From NCBI GenBank assembly GCA_043758775.1, contig JAYVMU010000002.1, forward strand, positions 13,764-77,763: a DNA stretch of 64,000 nucleotides, given 5' to 3'. Below, piece after piece: positions 7,424-16,820 of this stretch. The number at the start of each line of letters is the position of its first letter. Within the stretch, counting starts at the first letter, position 1. Position numbers and translations under genes: made by a program. The notes beneath the pieces are model-generated. The model did not search any database. It was not told the origin of the DNA and worked only from the letters and a program-made list of their open reading frames with translations. The DNA comes from JACMMS01 sp043758775 (GTDB lineage: Bacteria; Pseudomonadota; Gammaproteobacteria; Burkholderiales; Methylophilaceae).

Positions 7424-9580
7424 TCATTTATTGTTTAAATATAGCCAGTGCGTTTTTGTGTTGTTGTCTATGTTAATAACATACTGATTATTTTCATATT
7501 TTAATGGTTGTTCTACCATTTTATTAAATTCATTGGTCTTGAATAATTTAAGGTCTTTATTTTTTGTAACTAGAATGGTTGCGTTTAGTAGCTCAGTTAC
7601 AAATGGGAATTTCCCTTGAGTAGGTAATGTCGTTGCAATAAAGGAAATCATTAAGCTTTTTGATTCCTTTATCGATTTATCATCTAAGCTTTGTACACCT
7701 ATTGTGACATTAGTGGCATCACTAGTTATTGAAATATCATTTAATTTAATAGTTTTACCTGCAATAGAGCCAACAACGGCTTGTGTTTTCGGTGTGTTGA
7801 TTTCATAGCGTTTCTCTACCCAATTTCGTTCTAGCTCACTAGTGTTGCTAGTAATGCTGACTGCATTCGCATCCAAGTAATTTTTATTGAAATTATCTAT
7901 TATCACACCATTTAAAGGAATCTTGCTCGGTGTAAGCCAAGGTAGCATGTTGCTATTAGGCATAGCTAACAATACTTTGCCTTTCTCGCTTAAAGTTCTG
8001 ATTGTTAGCGATGTAATGGGGGATATGGCTTTACTCATTAGATCACTTATACTTGGTTTAAGCACATAGGGCTTATTTGACTCTTGCACATGCTGCTGTC
8101 TGTATAAAATAGCGGCCATGGGCATCGTTACTAAATAAGCTGGATCAGTATAAGTATTCCAATTATCAGGTTTCATCCATTGAGTTGGTGTGGCGTTATT
8201 AAGTGGATCTTGTGAGTAAGCATACTGCATAAGCGAATCCCAGCCATGTAAACTGGCTTGGCTTGCCATAAAAAGGGGCGTTAGATGTCGATCCCTGGCA
8301 GGGAAGGGAGATATATTCCACTCTGATACACTAATTGGTTTATCAATGACCTGTGCAGATGAAATCCAGTTGGTAATATTGTCTGAAAAAATAGGATTTG
8401 AGGCTATACCCGAGTTTTCTTTATAAGTATGCACGTCTATCATGTCACCATCAGTTAGCGATGGGATAGAAGCTAATGTTTCATCGCCCCAATAGCTTGT
8501 TGTCACTATCGGTACTTTAACTCCTATAGTATGGAGTTGATTGATCATAGTTTGGTTAAAGCGGTGCTCAAGGTCATTTAAAAATAATTTAGGGATACCA
8601 GGCTCCCATGTACGCCATATTTTTTGAGCATCTAAATTATTTTTAAGTGCAAATTTTTTTGCTTCGCTCATGAAAATTTTGCTATGGTAAGGTACATGTT
8701 TATCTGGTAAAAATAGATTACCAAAATGTTGCGTTAAGTCATTTTCATTGGTAATTAAAATAGTAGCTATCGCAGGCTCATCTTTGTACGCAAGTTTGGT
8801 ATAAATGTTGACATGATTTAGGTAGGCTACATTAAACTTTCGCATCGCAAGTTGTACGCTACTGTTGAGATAGTTATAGCCTTTGAAGCTATTAGATTTC
8901 AATATCTCGTCATTACCATCTAAATGGTCTTCTGGGAAGGGCACACGCGCTACGTGTAAATCCAGCCATACATAAATACCCTCATCTTTAAGGCATTTAA
9001 TCCACCAGTCTAATTTGTTGAGTTCAGTTTCACTAAGGGCTGCGGATTGATGGTTTTTACTGTTTTCGCCGAAAATATTAGGGTTGACCCAAGGTGAGTC
9101 GTGATGATGCAGGCGTACGAGGTTATAACCCTGTGCTGACAGTCTTTTTGCGTTCGCCTTAACTAGTGCTTTATCGGTAGAAAATAAAGTGTATGCGGTT
9201 AAGTTTGTACCCCAAAATCTAACGGACGTTCCATCTTCAAATACTAGCTTATCAAGCTTCGTTTTTAAAAACCCATGTTTGCCTGCAGGCTTTTCATTTT
9301 CATTTAAAAAAGTTAGATCTACAGGGGATGATTTTAAGGAAAAATTTTGTATATGCCACGCTTCTTGATTAACGGAAAAACTCTGGGTAGCCGCAATCGA
9401 AACTGCTACATAAGAGAGAGATATAAAAAAAATAAGCTGGGTTCTTAGATTTTTATTTTTTAAAATATTCAAATATTTTAAATTATGCAATTTTGGCCTG
9501 TTAACTTTAAAAATTAAGATGTAAGAACTACTTAATACTACACTGGACAACTCTCGGCTTCTCTTGTGTTTCAAACACAA
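7424..9580 (-). CDS. Secreted clan-A glycoside hydrolase-like protein, possible EPS-processing enzyme
   Basis: The open frame has 718 residues. A TIM-barrel glycosidase of the GH5-like clan A is suggested by RFWGTNLTAYT, YNLVRLHHHD, the general acid motif TNEND (N278-E279) and the nucleophile motif SVSEW (E420). The N-terminal hydrophobic stretch TQLIFFISLSYVAVSIAA (residues 47-64) looks like a signal peptide, so a TTG near 9472 gives a more natural start than TTG 9580; no ATG or Shine-Dalgarno decides, and the longest frame is given. The C-terminal 150 residues look like a beta-sandwich. It lies antisense inside the eps cluster. Family and substrate are inferred; the cognate EPS is the obvious candidate. 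Confidence 0.68.
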   Translation of the reverse strand: MCLKHKRSRELSSVVLSSSYILIFKVNRPKLHNLKYLNILKNKNLRTQLIFFISLSYVAVSIAATQSFSVNQEAWHIQNFSLKSSPVDLTFLNENEKPAGKHGFLKTKLDKLVFEDGTSVRFWGTNLTAYTLFSTDKALVKANAKRLSAQGYNLVRLHHHDSPWVNPNIFGENSKNHQSAALSETELNKLDWWIKCLKDEGIYVWLDLHVARVPFPEDHLDGNDEILKSNSFKGYNYLNSSVQLAMRKFNVAYLNHVNIYTKLAYKDEPAIATILITNENDLTQHFGNLFLPDKHVPYHSKIFMSEAKKFALKNNLDAQKIWRTWEPGIPKLFLNDLEHRFNQTMINQLHTIGVKVPIVTTSYWGDETLASIPSLTDGDMIDVHTYKENSGIASNPIFSDNITNWISSAQVIDKPISVSEWNISPFPARDRHLTPLFMASQASLHGWDSLMQYAYSQDPLNNATPTQWMKPDNWNTYTDPAYLVTMPMAAILYRQQHVQESNKPYVLKPSISDLMSKAISPITSLTIRTLSEKGKVLLAMPNSNMLPWLTPSKIPLNGVIIDNFNKNYLDANAVSITSNTSELERNWVEKRYEINTPKTQAVVGSIAGKTIKLNDISITSDATNVTIGVQSLDDKSIKESKSLMISFIATTLPTQGKFPFVTELLNATILVTKNKDLKLFKTNEFNKMVEQPLKYENNQYVINIDNNTKTHWLYLNNK

Positions 9581-9825
9581 AGTATGTTACTAGTTTCGAT
9601 TTGTCACCAGTAGTATATGAGTCACAAATTAGTGAAACATTACAACGTAGTTAGCAAGCTTTTAAATATGTTTTGTTAACGCAGAAGTTATCAAAATAAT
9701 ATTTCTTAAAGCATTAATGGATGAAGCCAGTTAATGTTACTAACCATACTAATAGTTTACCAACAGCATAACCTATGAACAAAAATGGCAAAACGATTAA
9801 TTCTTTTTTGAGATCAAAAATATTA

Positions 9826-9849
9826 GGCGAATTCAAGTTTGAAGTGCAA
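9826..9849 (+). repeat. Left terminal inverted repeat of the IS30-family element
   Basis: This 24-base left end begins GGCGAATTCAAG. It pairs with the complement of 10852-10875 at 21 of 24 positions and is immediately preceded by the TTA target copy. Confidence 0.88.
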
Positions 9850-9926
9850 TTTTGAATAATCTTGGTTAGGAGGGTGAGATGCAGTAGCATCGAAGCCTTT
9901 TTGACCGGCCAGTCGAAATTGCAGAG

Positions 9927-10868
9927 ATGAACTACACACACATCACCCAAGAAGAACGATACCAGATTTATGCACTAAAGAAAGCAGGAATGAGTCAAAG
10001 TAAGATTGCTGAAGTGATCGGACGCAATCCCTCAACCATTAGTCGCGAATTAAAGCGCAATATGGGCTTACGTGGTTACCGACCTAGCCAAGCCCATGTA
10101 AAATCTGCCCTGCGTAGAGCAATTAACGCAAGGCGTATTGATGCTGCCACGTGGGCTTTTGCCCGAGAGAAGCTGTTAGAAGAATGGAGTCCTGAGCAGA
10201 TCAGCGGACACACCAATATTAGTCATGAAACAGTCTATCAGCATGTATACGCAGACAAACGGCATGGTGGGTTGCTCTGGAAGCAGTTACGCTGCCAGAA
10301 GCAGCGCAAGAAACGCTATGGCAAGTTAGAGCGACGTGGCATCATCCCCAATCGACTATCGATTGATGCGCGACCTAGTAGCGTAGCAACAAGAAGTCGC
10401 GTTGGGGACTGGGAAGCCGATACCATTATTGGCAAGCAACACAAGATGGCGATTGTTAGCTTGGTAGAGCGCAAGACAGGTTTAACGCTCATCCAGAGAG
10501 TGCAGCGTAAAACCGCAGAGGAAGTGAGTGCGGCGATGCCCAAGCTGATGCAACCGCTTAAAGCACACGTCACTAGCATTACTAGTGACAATGGACGGGA
10601 GTTTGCAGGACATGAAGCCGTTGCCACTCAATTAGCTGCTGACTTTTACTTTGCGCACCCTTATGCTTCATGGGAGCGTGGTACTAATGAAAATACCAAT
10701 GGATTGATTCGACAGTATTTCCCAAAAGATCGTGATTTCAGAACGATTACAGATGAAGAAATTGACACCGCGATGAGAAGATTAAATCACAGACCCCGAA
10801 AAAGGCATGGATTAAAATCTCCTTATCAGGTATTTTTAGAACTTACAGGCGTTGCACTTCATAATTGA
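9927..10868 (+). CDS. IS30-family transposase
   Basis: The 313-residue DDE transposase has an N-terminal helix-turn-helix (ITQEERYQIYALKKAGMSQS, IAEVIGRNPSTISRELKRN) typical of IS30. A second HTH-like region (WSPEQISGHTNISHETVYQ) and the catalytic core follow, with DWEADTIIG (first Asp), ITSDNGREF (second Asp) and ERGTNENTNGLIRQYFPK (Glu). The length is normal and no stop or frameshift is present. The frame ends two bases before the right terminus, which is usual for this family. It lies opposite in strand to the flippase remnant it splits. Confidence 0.97.
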   Translation: MNYTHITQEERYQIYALKKAGMSQSKIAEVIGRNPSTISRELKRNMGLRGYRPSQAHVKSALRRAINARRIDAATWAFAREKLLEEWSPEQISGHTNISHETVYQHVYADKRHGGLLWKQLRCQKQRKKRYGKLERRGIIPNRLSIDARPSSVATRSRVGDWEADTIIGKQHKMAIVSLVERKTGLTLIQRVQRKTAEEVSAAMPKLMQPLKAHVTSITSDNGREFAGHEAVATQLAADFYFAHPYASWERGTNENTNGLIRQYFPKDRDFRTITDEEIDTAMRRLNHRPRKRHGLKSPYQVFLELTGVALHN

Positions 10869-10875
10869 ATCCGCC
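10852..10875 (-). repeat. Right terminal inverted repeat of the IS30-family element
   Basis: This 24-base right end finishes in GAATCCGCC and overlaps the last codons of the transposase gene. It is followed directly by the TTA target copy at 10876-10878. Confidence 0.88.
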
Positions 10876-11552
10876 TTATGTTGTATTTTTAGTTTAATTG
10901 CTAAAGGAATTGATACTAAATCGGTAAACATAATTGCCCACAGTACTCCTTCTAGTTGATAAAAATTAAATGCTATTGGAGTTAAAATAATCATTGCTAG
11001 CATGCGTATAAACAGCAAAGGTACTGAGGTTTTTGGCTTACCAATTGCATTATATAAATGCTCTGCCAACAAATAGCGATAACCTAATATGCCTAAACTC
11101 AAAATTTCAAGCATGTGTTCAGCAGGTTGATATCGCGAGTTATAAAGTAGCGCTATGATTAAATGGCCTGAAGCAAAAAGCAGCCCTGCAATAAATAGCG
11201 AAAAAATATCAAATTTAGCGCGTAGTTTGTAGTTGTAAGCCAATATCAGAAAATAAATGCAACCCGAGTATAAGTAAATTAGCTAACGCCATAATTTCAA
11301 CCATATCTGGTACTCATAATCGTGTTAAAATTAAATTACTAGCAAGACGTATAATTGCGAAAAAACCTGCGAACCTGTAATCTACGCAACACCTAATATG
11401 GCTCTTTGTTTTAAACTAACCGAAGTTGAAGATGAAATTGTAGTTTCTCGCTATAAATTGAATCTGATAATTGAGATTGGAAAAAAGCAATCAGTTGGAT
11501 ATTGGTTTGCCGCTCTGATATAAATAAATATTTTTTAGTTATTGTTAAAAGT

Positions 11553-13037
11553 TTAGGTGACTTTACTTTTAGTTAACTGAATATATGCAACCCCTATGCC
11601 AGCCAATGTCCAGTAAAAATACGGAATTATACCTATACTACTTGCAGTTGCTATTATAACGAGTACTGCAATTGTGATAGATAGCAAACATCGACCTAGT
11701 AAAAACTCCTCTGAGTCTTTGTTTGGCAATTTTTTCATAATTTTGTAAATTCTTAGTAAAATATAAAAAAACAACCCCAAAAACAAACTCAAACCAAAAT
11801 ATCCAAAATTAAGTGCTATACCAATGTAGCTATTAACTACATCAATAATACCTTCTCCCTGTATCATTTCCTGCATTTCTGGCGTTTCTAAATAGTTGGC
11901 TGAGCCAAATATTGGGTATTTACCAATTACAATCATTGAGTTAGTCACTAATTTTTCACGATATTCTATATTTTCGGACTGTGTTGTACCAAGATATGGC
12001 AGGAGGTTGTAATACTTAGCGCCTCCTGGAATAATGTTTAGCATCCCAATGAACAGAACGCCTATTATTATTGTTTGAAAAATACGCTTAATTGGATTCT
12101 TTCCAGTGGCACTGAAACTAATTATTAACAAAACTGCGCCTATCCAAGGGCCACGCGACAATGAGACTAATAAACCCGATATAAGCGTTAATAGTCCAAT
12201 ACTACGATACTTTTTACTTTTGATTAATGGACTGATGTATAAGAAAAAGCCAATACTAGCTACCATAATTAGACCGAATATTATTGGATGGGCTAGACCA
12301 GCCATTGCGCGCAGTTCTCCACCACGGCTCATGTAGTTACCCAATACTCTTGGTATGCCTAATGAGTCTGGCAAAGAAGCATACAAAAGCCAATGTTTAA
12401 CGTATTCAAAAACTCCTATAACCCCTTGAATTTGACTGGCTAATACCAGTGCAATACTCGCAACTTTAATATCTTGAATACTTCTTAAGCCTCTACTACC
12501 GACATAGTATGGTAAGAAAATATCAGTGAATATATAAAAACCACGTCTTAGCGTATCAGTCGTAGTGGTATCGCGTAATTGTAAAATGGTACTTATTAGC
12601 AAGAAAATGAACAAAAGCTTATCAGGGATAGTTTTGCCAAACTTAAAAGAATCAGTATTGGATTTTGAAAAAATAAATGCGGGTAACAGAATGACTAAAG
12701 ATAAGAGACGTGGGTGTGTGATTTCAAATAAATTTTGAAGCCCCCCTAACCCTGGTATGTAATCACCGATAGGTGGAATAATAAATAAAAGTAAAAAAAA
12801 CAGCGCGATCTTATTTGGCTCACGCTTACCTACATTATATAAATAAAAGCCAGTTAATGCTATGTAAAGCCAGAAATTGTGCGCCAAAAAAGCTATTAAT
12901 GTGACTGTTATCCAAATATTTCGCCAACGATTAAGCGTGCTTACAGGAATTATCGAGCTAAACATTTTTTTACTAATACTAAAAACAATGAGTGCTAATA
13001 AAATAATAATTATGAGTGCTCTTATACCCTCTGGCAT
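11553..13037 (-). CDS. Wzy-like polymerase / O-antigen ligase family membrane protein
   Basis: The 494-residue protein has about twelve hydrophobic segments across its whole length. The segment LLTLISGLLVSLSRGPWIGA carries the SRGPW motif typical of O-antigen ligase/polymerase (Wzy_C) proteins, and a large periplasmic loop lies between about 350 and 400. Exosortase-linked loci usually have one such protein, often annotated as an O-glycosylation ligase. In this locus it is the only polymerase candidate, so it probably joins EPS repeat units at the periplasmic face. It is on the minus strand, flanked by the dead flippase and by the live flippase transcribed divergently. Confidence 0.82.
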   Translation of the reverse strand: MPEGIRALIIIILLALIVFSISKKMFSSIIPVSTLNRWRNIWITVTLIAFLAHNFWLYIALTGFYLYNVGKREPNKIALFFLLLFIIPPIGDYIPGLGGLQNLFEITHPRLLSLVILLPAFIFSKSNTDSFKFGKTIPDKLLFIFLLISTILQLRDTTTTDTLRRGFYIFTDIFLPYYVGSRGLRSIQDIKVASIALVLASQIQGVIGVFEYVKHWLLYASLPDSLGIPRVLGNYMSRGGELRAMAGLAHPIIFGLIMVASIGFFLYISPLIKSKKYRSIGLLTLISGLLVSLSRGPWIGAVLLIISFSATGKNPIKRIFQTIIIGVLFIGMLNIIPGGAKYYNLLPYLGTTQSENIEYREKLVTNSMIVIGKYPIFGSANYLETPEMQEMIQGEGIIDVVNSYIGIALNFGYFGLSLFLGLFFYILLRIYKIMKKLPNKDSEEFLLGRCLLSITIAVLVIIATASSIGIIPYFYWTLAGIGVAYIQLTKSKVT

Positions 13038-13209
13038 GGTAATTTTTCTTATAAATAATTAATAAATTTAACTAAAAACGATAGCAAATTTAATTTGTTA
13101 AGACTTATGGCGTATATTATTTAGCTATAATAGCGCGAAAGACTGATAACCAATTTTATTGGCGATTTTTCAATAGTTTAATACTAACACTTTTTGCTGG
13201 ATCTACTTT
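13038..13209. promoter_or_regulatory. Divergent promoter region between polymerase and flippase genes
   Basis: This 172-base AT-rich region separates two outward-facing genes and must hold at least one promoter. TATAAT occurs at 13126-13131 on the plus strand, but no good -35 lies 16-18 bases upstream (ACTTAT at 17). The assignment is tentative. Confidence 0.35.
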
Positions 13210-14565
13210 TTGACAACTTTCAGCCTCAAACAACGAGCTATCCGTGCAGGTATCTTGACAATAAGCTCCCAGATTACTTCGCAAGTATTCAGATTGGCTA
13301 GCAATCTAGTTTTAACAAGGCTATTAGTTCCAGAAATGTTTGGCATTATGGCTTTAGCAAATATACTTATCATAGGCATTCATTTATTTTCTGATATAGG
13401 ACTGAATCAAAATCTAATTCAAAACGTGCGCGGTAATGATCCAGACTATATAAACACAGTTTGGACTGTGCAAGTAGTGCGTGGCGTAATTATTACCACT
13501 TTAGGAGTGGGGCTTGGTATAGGCATATACCTTTTAAATTCAATGCATATCTGGCCAATTAGTACAGTATATGCTGAGCCTATTTTGCCTTATGTTATAG
13601 CAGTTACTTCGCTCAATGCCGCTGTTTCTGGTTTTGCTTCTACTAAAATTGCTTTAGCCAGCAGAACTATGTCTATAGGCCGTAATACTTTAATTGATTT
13701 GGCTAGTCAATTAGCTGGTATTGCAGTAATGATAATTTGGGCATGGATAGATCGTTCTATATGGGCTCTAGTTGGTGGATCACTTATTTCAACTACAATA
13801 AGTACGATTATGAGTCATACCTTAACCATAGGTGTAAAAAATCATTTTCATTGGGATAAGTCTGCATTTGATGAAATATTTAGATTTGGGAAGTGGATAT
13901 TCTTAACATCTATTTTAGGTTTTTTATCTAGCAGTGCTGATCGATTAATTTTAGGCAGTTTTGTAGACTCCACTGTGCTTGGCTTGTATGCAGTTGCGAT
14001 CTTTATGAAAAATGCATTGCAAGATTTACTTTTTAAACTTTCATCAAGTATAGGCTTTCCTGCATTTAGTGAAGTTTACCGTAATCGACCGGAGCAATTA
14101 AAACAGATCTATTACAAGTTAAGAGTAAAGTTAGATATTGTTTCACTCCTAGCCATGGGCTTCTTGTTTTCTGCTGGCCGGTTAATTATACAAGTACTAT
14201 ACGATAGCCGGTATCTACCTGCTGGCCATATGCTGGAAATTTTAAGTATCGGAATTTTCGGTTTTCGTTATGGACTTGCTGAGCATTGTTATAACGCAAT
14301 TGGTAAGCCTAAGATTTCCGTGCCGTTGATTGCCATACGCACGCTTGGTATGATTATTATCATTCCCACAGGGTTTCATTTTTACGGTCTAGAGGGTGCA
14401 ATTTGGGCTATTGCATTTTCTGATTTAATTTATATACCACTGGCTATCCATCTGAAAATTAAAAATCACATTTTCGATTTGCAAAAAGAACTCATTGTTC
14501 TACCAGTCATAGCGCTAGGTTATATTTTGGGTAAGTTTACTTTATGGATGTTTAGTATATTTTAG
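13210..14565 (+). CDS. wzx: Wzx-type polysaccharide flippase (MOP/PST family)
   Basis: The 451-residue membrane protein has around twelve to fourteen hydrophobic segments. The N-terminal SLKQRAIRAGILTISSQ, RLASNLVLTRLLVPEMFGIMA and FSDIGLNQNLIQN, and the later FGKWIFLTSILGFLSSSADR, are typical of the polysaccharide_synt-type flippases that move lipid-linked repeat units across the inner membrane. TTG at 13210 is the only credible start, since the next in-frame Met lies about 40 residues inside the conserved region. A decayed paralogue lies 2 kb away in opposite orientation, so this is now the only intact flippase of the locus. Confidence 0.9.
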   Translation: MTTFSLKQRAIRAGILTISSQITSQVFRLASNLVLTRLLVPEMFGIMALANILIIGIHLFSDIGLNQNLIQNVRGNDPDYINTVWTVQVVRGVIITTLGVGLGIGIYLLNSMHIWPISTVYAEPILPYVIAVTSLNAAVSGFASTKIALASRTMSIGRNTLIDLASQLAGIAVMIIWAWIDRSIWALVGGSLISTTISTIMSHTLTIGVKNHFHWDKSAFDEIFRFGKWIFLTSILGFLSSSADRLILGSFVDSTVLGLYAVAIFMKNALQDLLFKLSSSIGFPAFSEVYRNRPEQLKQIYYKLRVKLDIVSLLAMGFLFSAGRLIIQVLYDSRYLPAGHMLEILSIGIFGFRYGLAEHCYNAIGKPKISVPLIAIRTLGMIIIIPTGFHFYGLEGAIWAIAFSDLIYIPLAIHLKIKNHIFDLQKELIVLPVIALGYILGKFTLWMFSIF

Positions 14566-14627
14566 TATGTAATATTTACTTATTCGATTTGAATTTAAAA
14601 ATACTAACCCTTAAATTGAGTTGAAAA

Positions 14628-15689
14628 ATGACATCAAACTTTTATGTATTGAGTATGCGAGATGTTAATAATAGCCCTGCGAATTGTTGTGCTATTGAAT
14701 TTGAAGACGTCATAGTTAAAAGTTTAGATGCAAATTTAATTAATAGTAAAGACGCTCATCATCTCAACAACTTAAGAAACAATGACAGCTCGGCAAACTA
14801 TCTTATTCTTGCTGTTATCACTATCCATGATGTCTTACATTTATTGCAGAGTGTAAATCAGTATTTATCTTCATTTGACGGGATTTATGCTTATGTTTTT
14901 GATGCAATAATTAATCCATATGATTTAAATAAGCCAATATGGAAAAAGGTCATTTCTAAAAATAATCGGGCGATAAAAAAGTTAACGCATTTATTTGTAC
15001 CTTTTAAATCATCGGTTAATGCATTTGCCGAAGCCTATTCAATTCCAGTTTCTTATGTTCCGATGGCATCTGATGTGTTGGAGTATGGTGGATATTCTCA
15101 ATATAAATTTATCGATATCAATGGCTATGGACGCCAAAATATCACTTATAGCAATTTAATATCAAAAGCATTTAATTGTAGAGAGTCAAAAAGAATTTAT
15201 CATCATACCGACCATATGCATATTGGAGGAATTAATGATATTTATGCGCATAGAAGGTTCTTTTGGCAGGTTCTAAGAGGCAGTAAAATTGCTTTAGCGT
15301 TTGATAGTATGTATGCGAATAATAATAACCGATTCAATTTTTCGTTCGTAGGCCAGCGCTGGTTTGAAAGTACGGCAGCTGGCTGTGTTGTATTGGGAAA
15401 AAGACCGACTTGTCCTGAAATGAACGAAATTTTTGACTGGGACAATTCCACAATTGAAGTGCCAGAATCACCAGCGGATTTTCTTCCATTTATAGAAGCT
15501 TTGCTGGAAAATGAAACTGCATTAACCAATATCGGTATAGATAATTATATACACGCTTTAGAAAAAAATGATTGGCGGTATAGATTATTGCAAATATTGG
15601 AAGTAGCTCGAATTGATCCGCCAAGTAAATTATTGAGTGAAATTCTATTGTTATCCGATAGAAAGCAGTTTTTTGTTAAATCAGATTAA
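14628..15689 (+). CDS. Probable glycosyltransferase with CgeB-like C-terminal domain
   Basis: This 353-residue cytosolic protein has a poorly conserved N-terminal half. The C-terminal half contains FSFVGQRWFESTAAGCVVLGKRPTCPEMNE and then EVPESPADFLPFIEALLENE, the layout of the GT-B donor-binding region in CgeB-like and group-1-like transferases: an E-S/T-x-A-x-G loop, then a helix with a conserved acidic end. Position between the flippase and other glycosyltransferases supports a role in building the repeat unit. Donor sugar and linkage are unknown. A non-glycosyltransferase role cannot be excluded because the fold call rests on one motif region. Confidence 0.62.
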   Translation: MTSNFYVLSMRDVNNSPANCCAIEFEDVIVKSLDANLINSKDAHHLNNLRNNDSSANYLILAVITIHDVLHLLQSVNQYLSSFDGIYAYVFDAIINPYDLNKPIWKKVISKNNRAIKKLTHLFVPFKSSVNAFAEAYSIPVSYVPMASDVLEYGGYSQYKFIDINGYGRQNITYSNLISKAFNCRESKRIYHHTDHMHIGGINDIYAHRRFFWQVLRGSKIALAFDSMYANNNNRFNFSFVGQRWFESTAAGCVVLGKRPTCPEMNEIFDWDNSTIEVPESPADFLPFIEALLENETALTNIGIDNYIHALEKNDWRYRLLQILEVARIDPPSKLLSEILLLSDRKQFFVKSD

Positions 15690-15724
15690 TTTGTCGGCTA
15701 AGAAATAATTGAATATTTTTAATT

Positions 15725-16717
15725 TTATATTACATCTCTGACAAGAGCGACAATTCTAAGTAATGCCGCCGTATGTGAAAGTTCTTTTTCTGCAAAAGTA
15801 CGCCCATTCTCACCCAGTTTCATAGCTAATTCTTTATTTTCTATTATGATCCGCATTGCGTAAGCAACTGCATCAACTGAAGCAGCCTGTACACCAATGC
15901 CACTGAAATCATGTTGTAGATAATCTTGGATTGTTGAGACATCTGTAAATATATGAGGCTTAGCTAGGAACATTCCCATAACAGCTGTTATGTGCCCGGC
16001 ACCCCGGTTGGCATCTTTCACTAACAACACATTACCAATAGAATGGCGTACGCAAGTGATGCAATCTTCCATGGAAAGATCGCGATATATAGTAATCAAA
16101 TTTGCGTCGTAGTCAGCTATTTCTTCATTTGACGAGCAAACTATTACACCTTTACATTGGATAATTTTTAGAGCCTGCAAAAATGTGTCGAAATCTCTAT
16201 TATTTCTGCCAATCATACAAAAGTATGGTGCATTCGGTATTGTAAATGTTGATGATTTCTTAGCTTCAAGAGGTAAGTCGAATCCCCATGCAGAAAATTT
16301 GAACTTTGATTTTTTGATTTTATGTAAATCTTTAAAAATCTTTATTTCTGCTCGGGAATGCACGATGACTAAATCAATTAGATTCCAAATTTTATTAATG
16401 AAAAAATCAATAAGTTGAATCTTAGTTGCAATTGGTTTCGACGAAATGTTTAGCCCAATGACGATATTCTTTGGTCTTTTTGACGTAAATAATAGCTTTA
16501 GACTAATCCCAAATGCCATATTGTATTCATTACTAATGACTGCATCGTAATAGCTAAGTGTTAAATTTTTGCCTAATATTGCTTTAAATGTTGACCAGCG
16601 ATTTCCGTAAGGAATAATAATTTCATGGCACTCAAAACCTACCTGACGTAATGCATCAGCCAATGGGGAAGCTTGGTTTAATTTGTTGCTATGTCCAATT
16701 AATAATATTCGTGCCAT
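15725..16717 (-). CDS. Probable GT-B glycosyltransferase
   Basis: This 330-residue protein starts MARILLIGHSNKLNQASPLADALRQVGFEC, a Rossmann beginning typical of GT-B enzymes. Further on it has the inter-domain strand APYFCMIGRNNRDFDTFLQAL and the C-terminal LAKPHIFTDVSTIQDYLQ and GIGVQAASVDAVAYAM, which resemble the donor-binding domain of GT4-like transferases. The classical E-x7-E is not clear. It is the only glycosyltransferase in the cluster on the minus strand, converging with the preceding gene and divergent from the acyltransferase. It probably adds a sugar to the EPS repeat; the substrate is unknown. Confidence 0.62.
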   Translation of the reverse strand: MARILLIGHSNKLNQASPLADALRQVGFECHEIIIPYGNRWSTFKAILGKNLTLSYYDAVISNEYNMAFGISLKLLFTSKRPKNIVIGLNISSKPIATKIQLIDFFINKIWNLIDLVIVHSRAEIKIFKDLHKIKKSKFKFSAWGFDLPLEAKKSSTFTIPNAPYFCMIGRNNRDFDTFLQALKIIQCKGVIVCSSNEEIADYDANLITIYRDLSMEDCITCVRHSIGNVLLVKDANRGAGHITAVMGMFLAKPHIFTDVSTIQDYLQHDFSGIGVQAASVDAVAYAMRIIIENKELAMKLGENGRTFAEKELSHTAALLRIVALVRDVI

Positions 16718-16820
16718 TAGTTACTCTCGTAAATGATGCTTCGAACATCATATTTTTATTCGTATTAAAACAGTGATAGAGTTAGTTATTGCTTCAGCCA
16801 ATAAGAAATAGAGCTTGGTT

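Larger units (their letters stand above)
9826..10875 (+). mobile_element. IS30-family insertion sequence, complete, with TTA target duplication
   Basis: The 1050-base element carries one transposase gene. The terminal inverted repeats of 24 bases (9826-9849 and 10852-10875) begin GGCG and both contain TGAAGTGCAA at their inner end, with three mismatches. TTA at 9823-9825 and TTA at 10876-10878 form a 3-base direct repeat. Removing the element and one TTA restores an uninterrupted frame LKIQHNIFDL across the flippase remnant, which confirms both boundaries. Three-base duplications fit the IS30 family. The open transposase and near-identical ends suggest it is intact and perhaps mobile. Confidence 0.92.
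9714..11430 (-). pseudogene. Degraded Wzx-type flippase gene, interrupted by an IS30 element
   Basis: Three pieces on the minus strand match the intact flippase at 13210-14565. Near 11300-11417 the frame reads SLKQRAILGVA, stop, ITGSQVFSQ and then, in a shifted frame, RLASNLILTRL, stop, VPDMVEIMALANLLILG up to LFSDIGL. Around 11240 it jumps to YKLRAKFDIFSLF, an internal loss of roughly 250 codons. From there it stays open to LKIQ at 10879, where the insertion sequence sits. The tail resumes on the other side as NIFDLKKELIVLP and ends at 9714. The gene is therefore dead through nonsense codons, a frameshift, a large internal deletion and an insertion. The 5' end is approximate. Confidence 0.9.

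Noticed and set aside
9714..9950. Separate 78-residue minus-strand gene
   Set aside because: Its N-terminal half is IS30 sequence and its C-terminal half is the flippase tail; it is an insertion junction, not a gene.
10836..11243. Separate 135-residue minus-strand membrane protein
   Set aside because: It aligns to the C-terminal third of the neighbouring flippase and runs into the IS right end; it is part of the pseudogene.
11398..11523. Plus-strand 41-codon open frame starting ATGGCTCTTTG
   Set aside because: It is the antisense of the decayed flippase N-terminus and intergenic DNA; no family resemblance and no Shine-Dalgarno.
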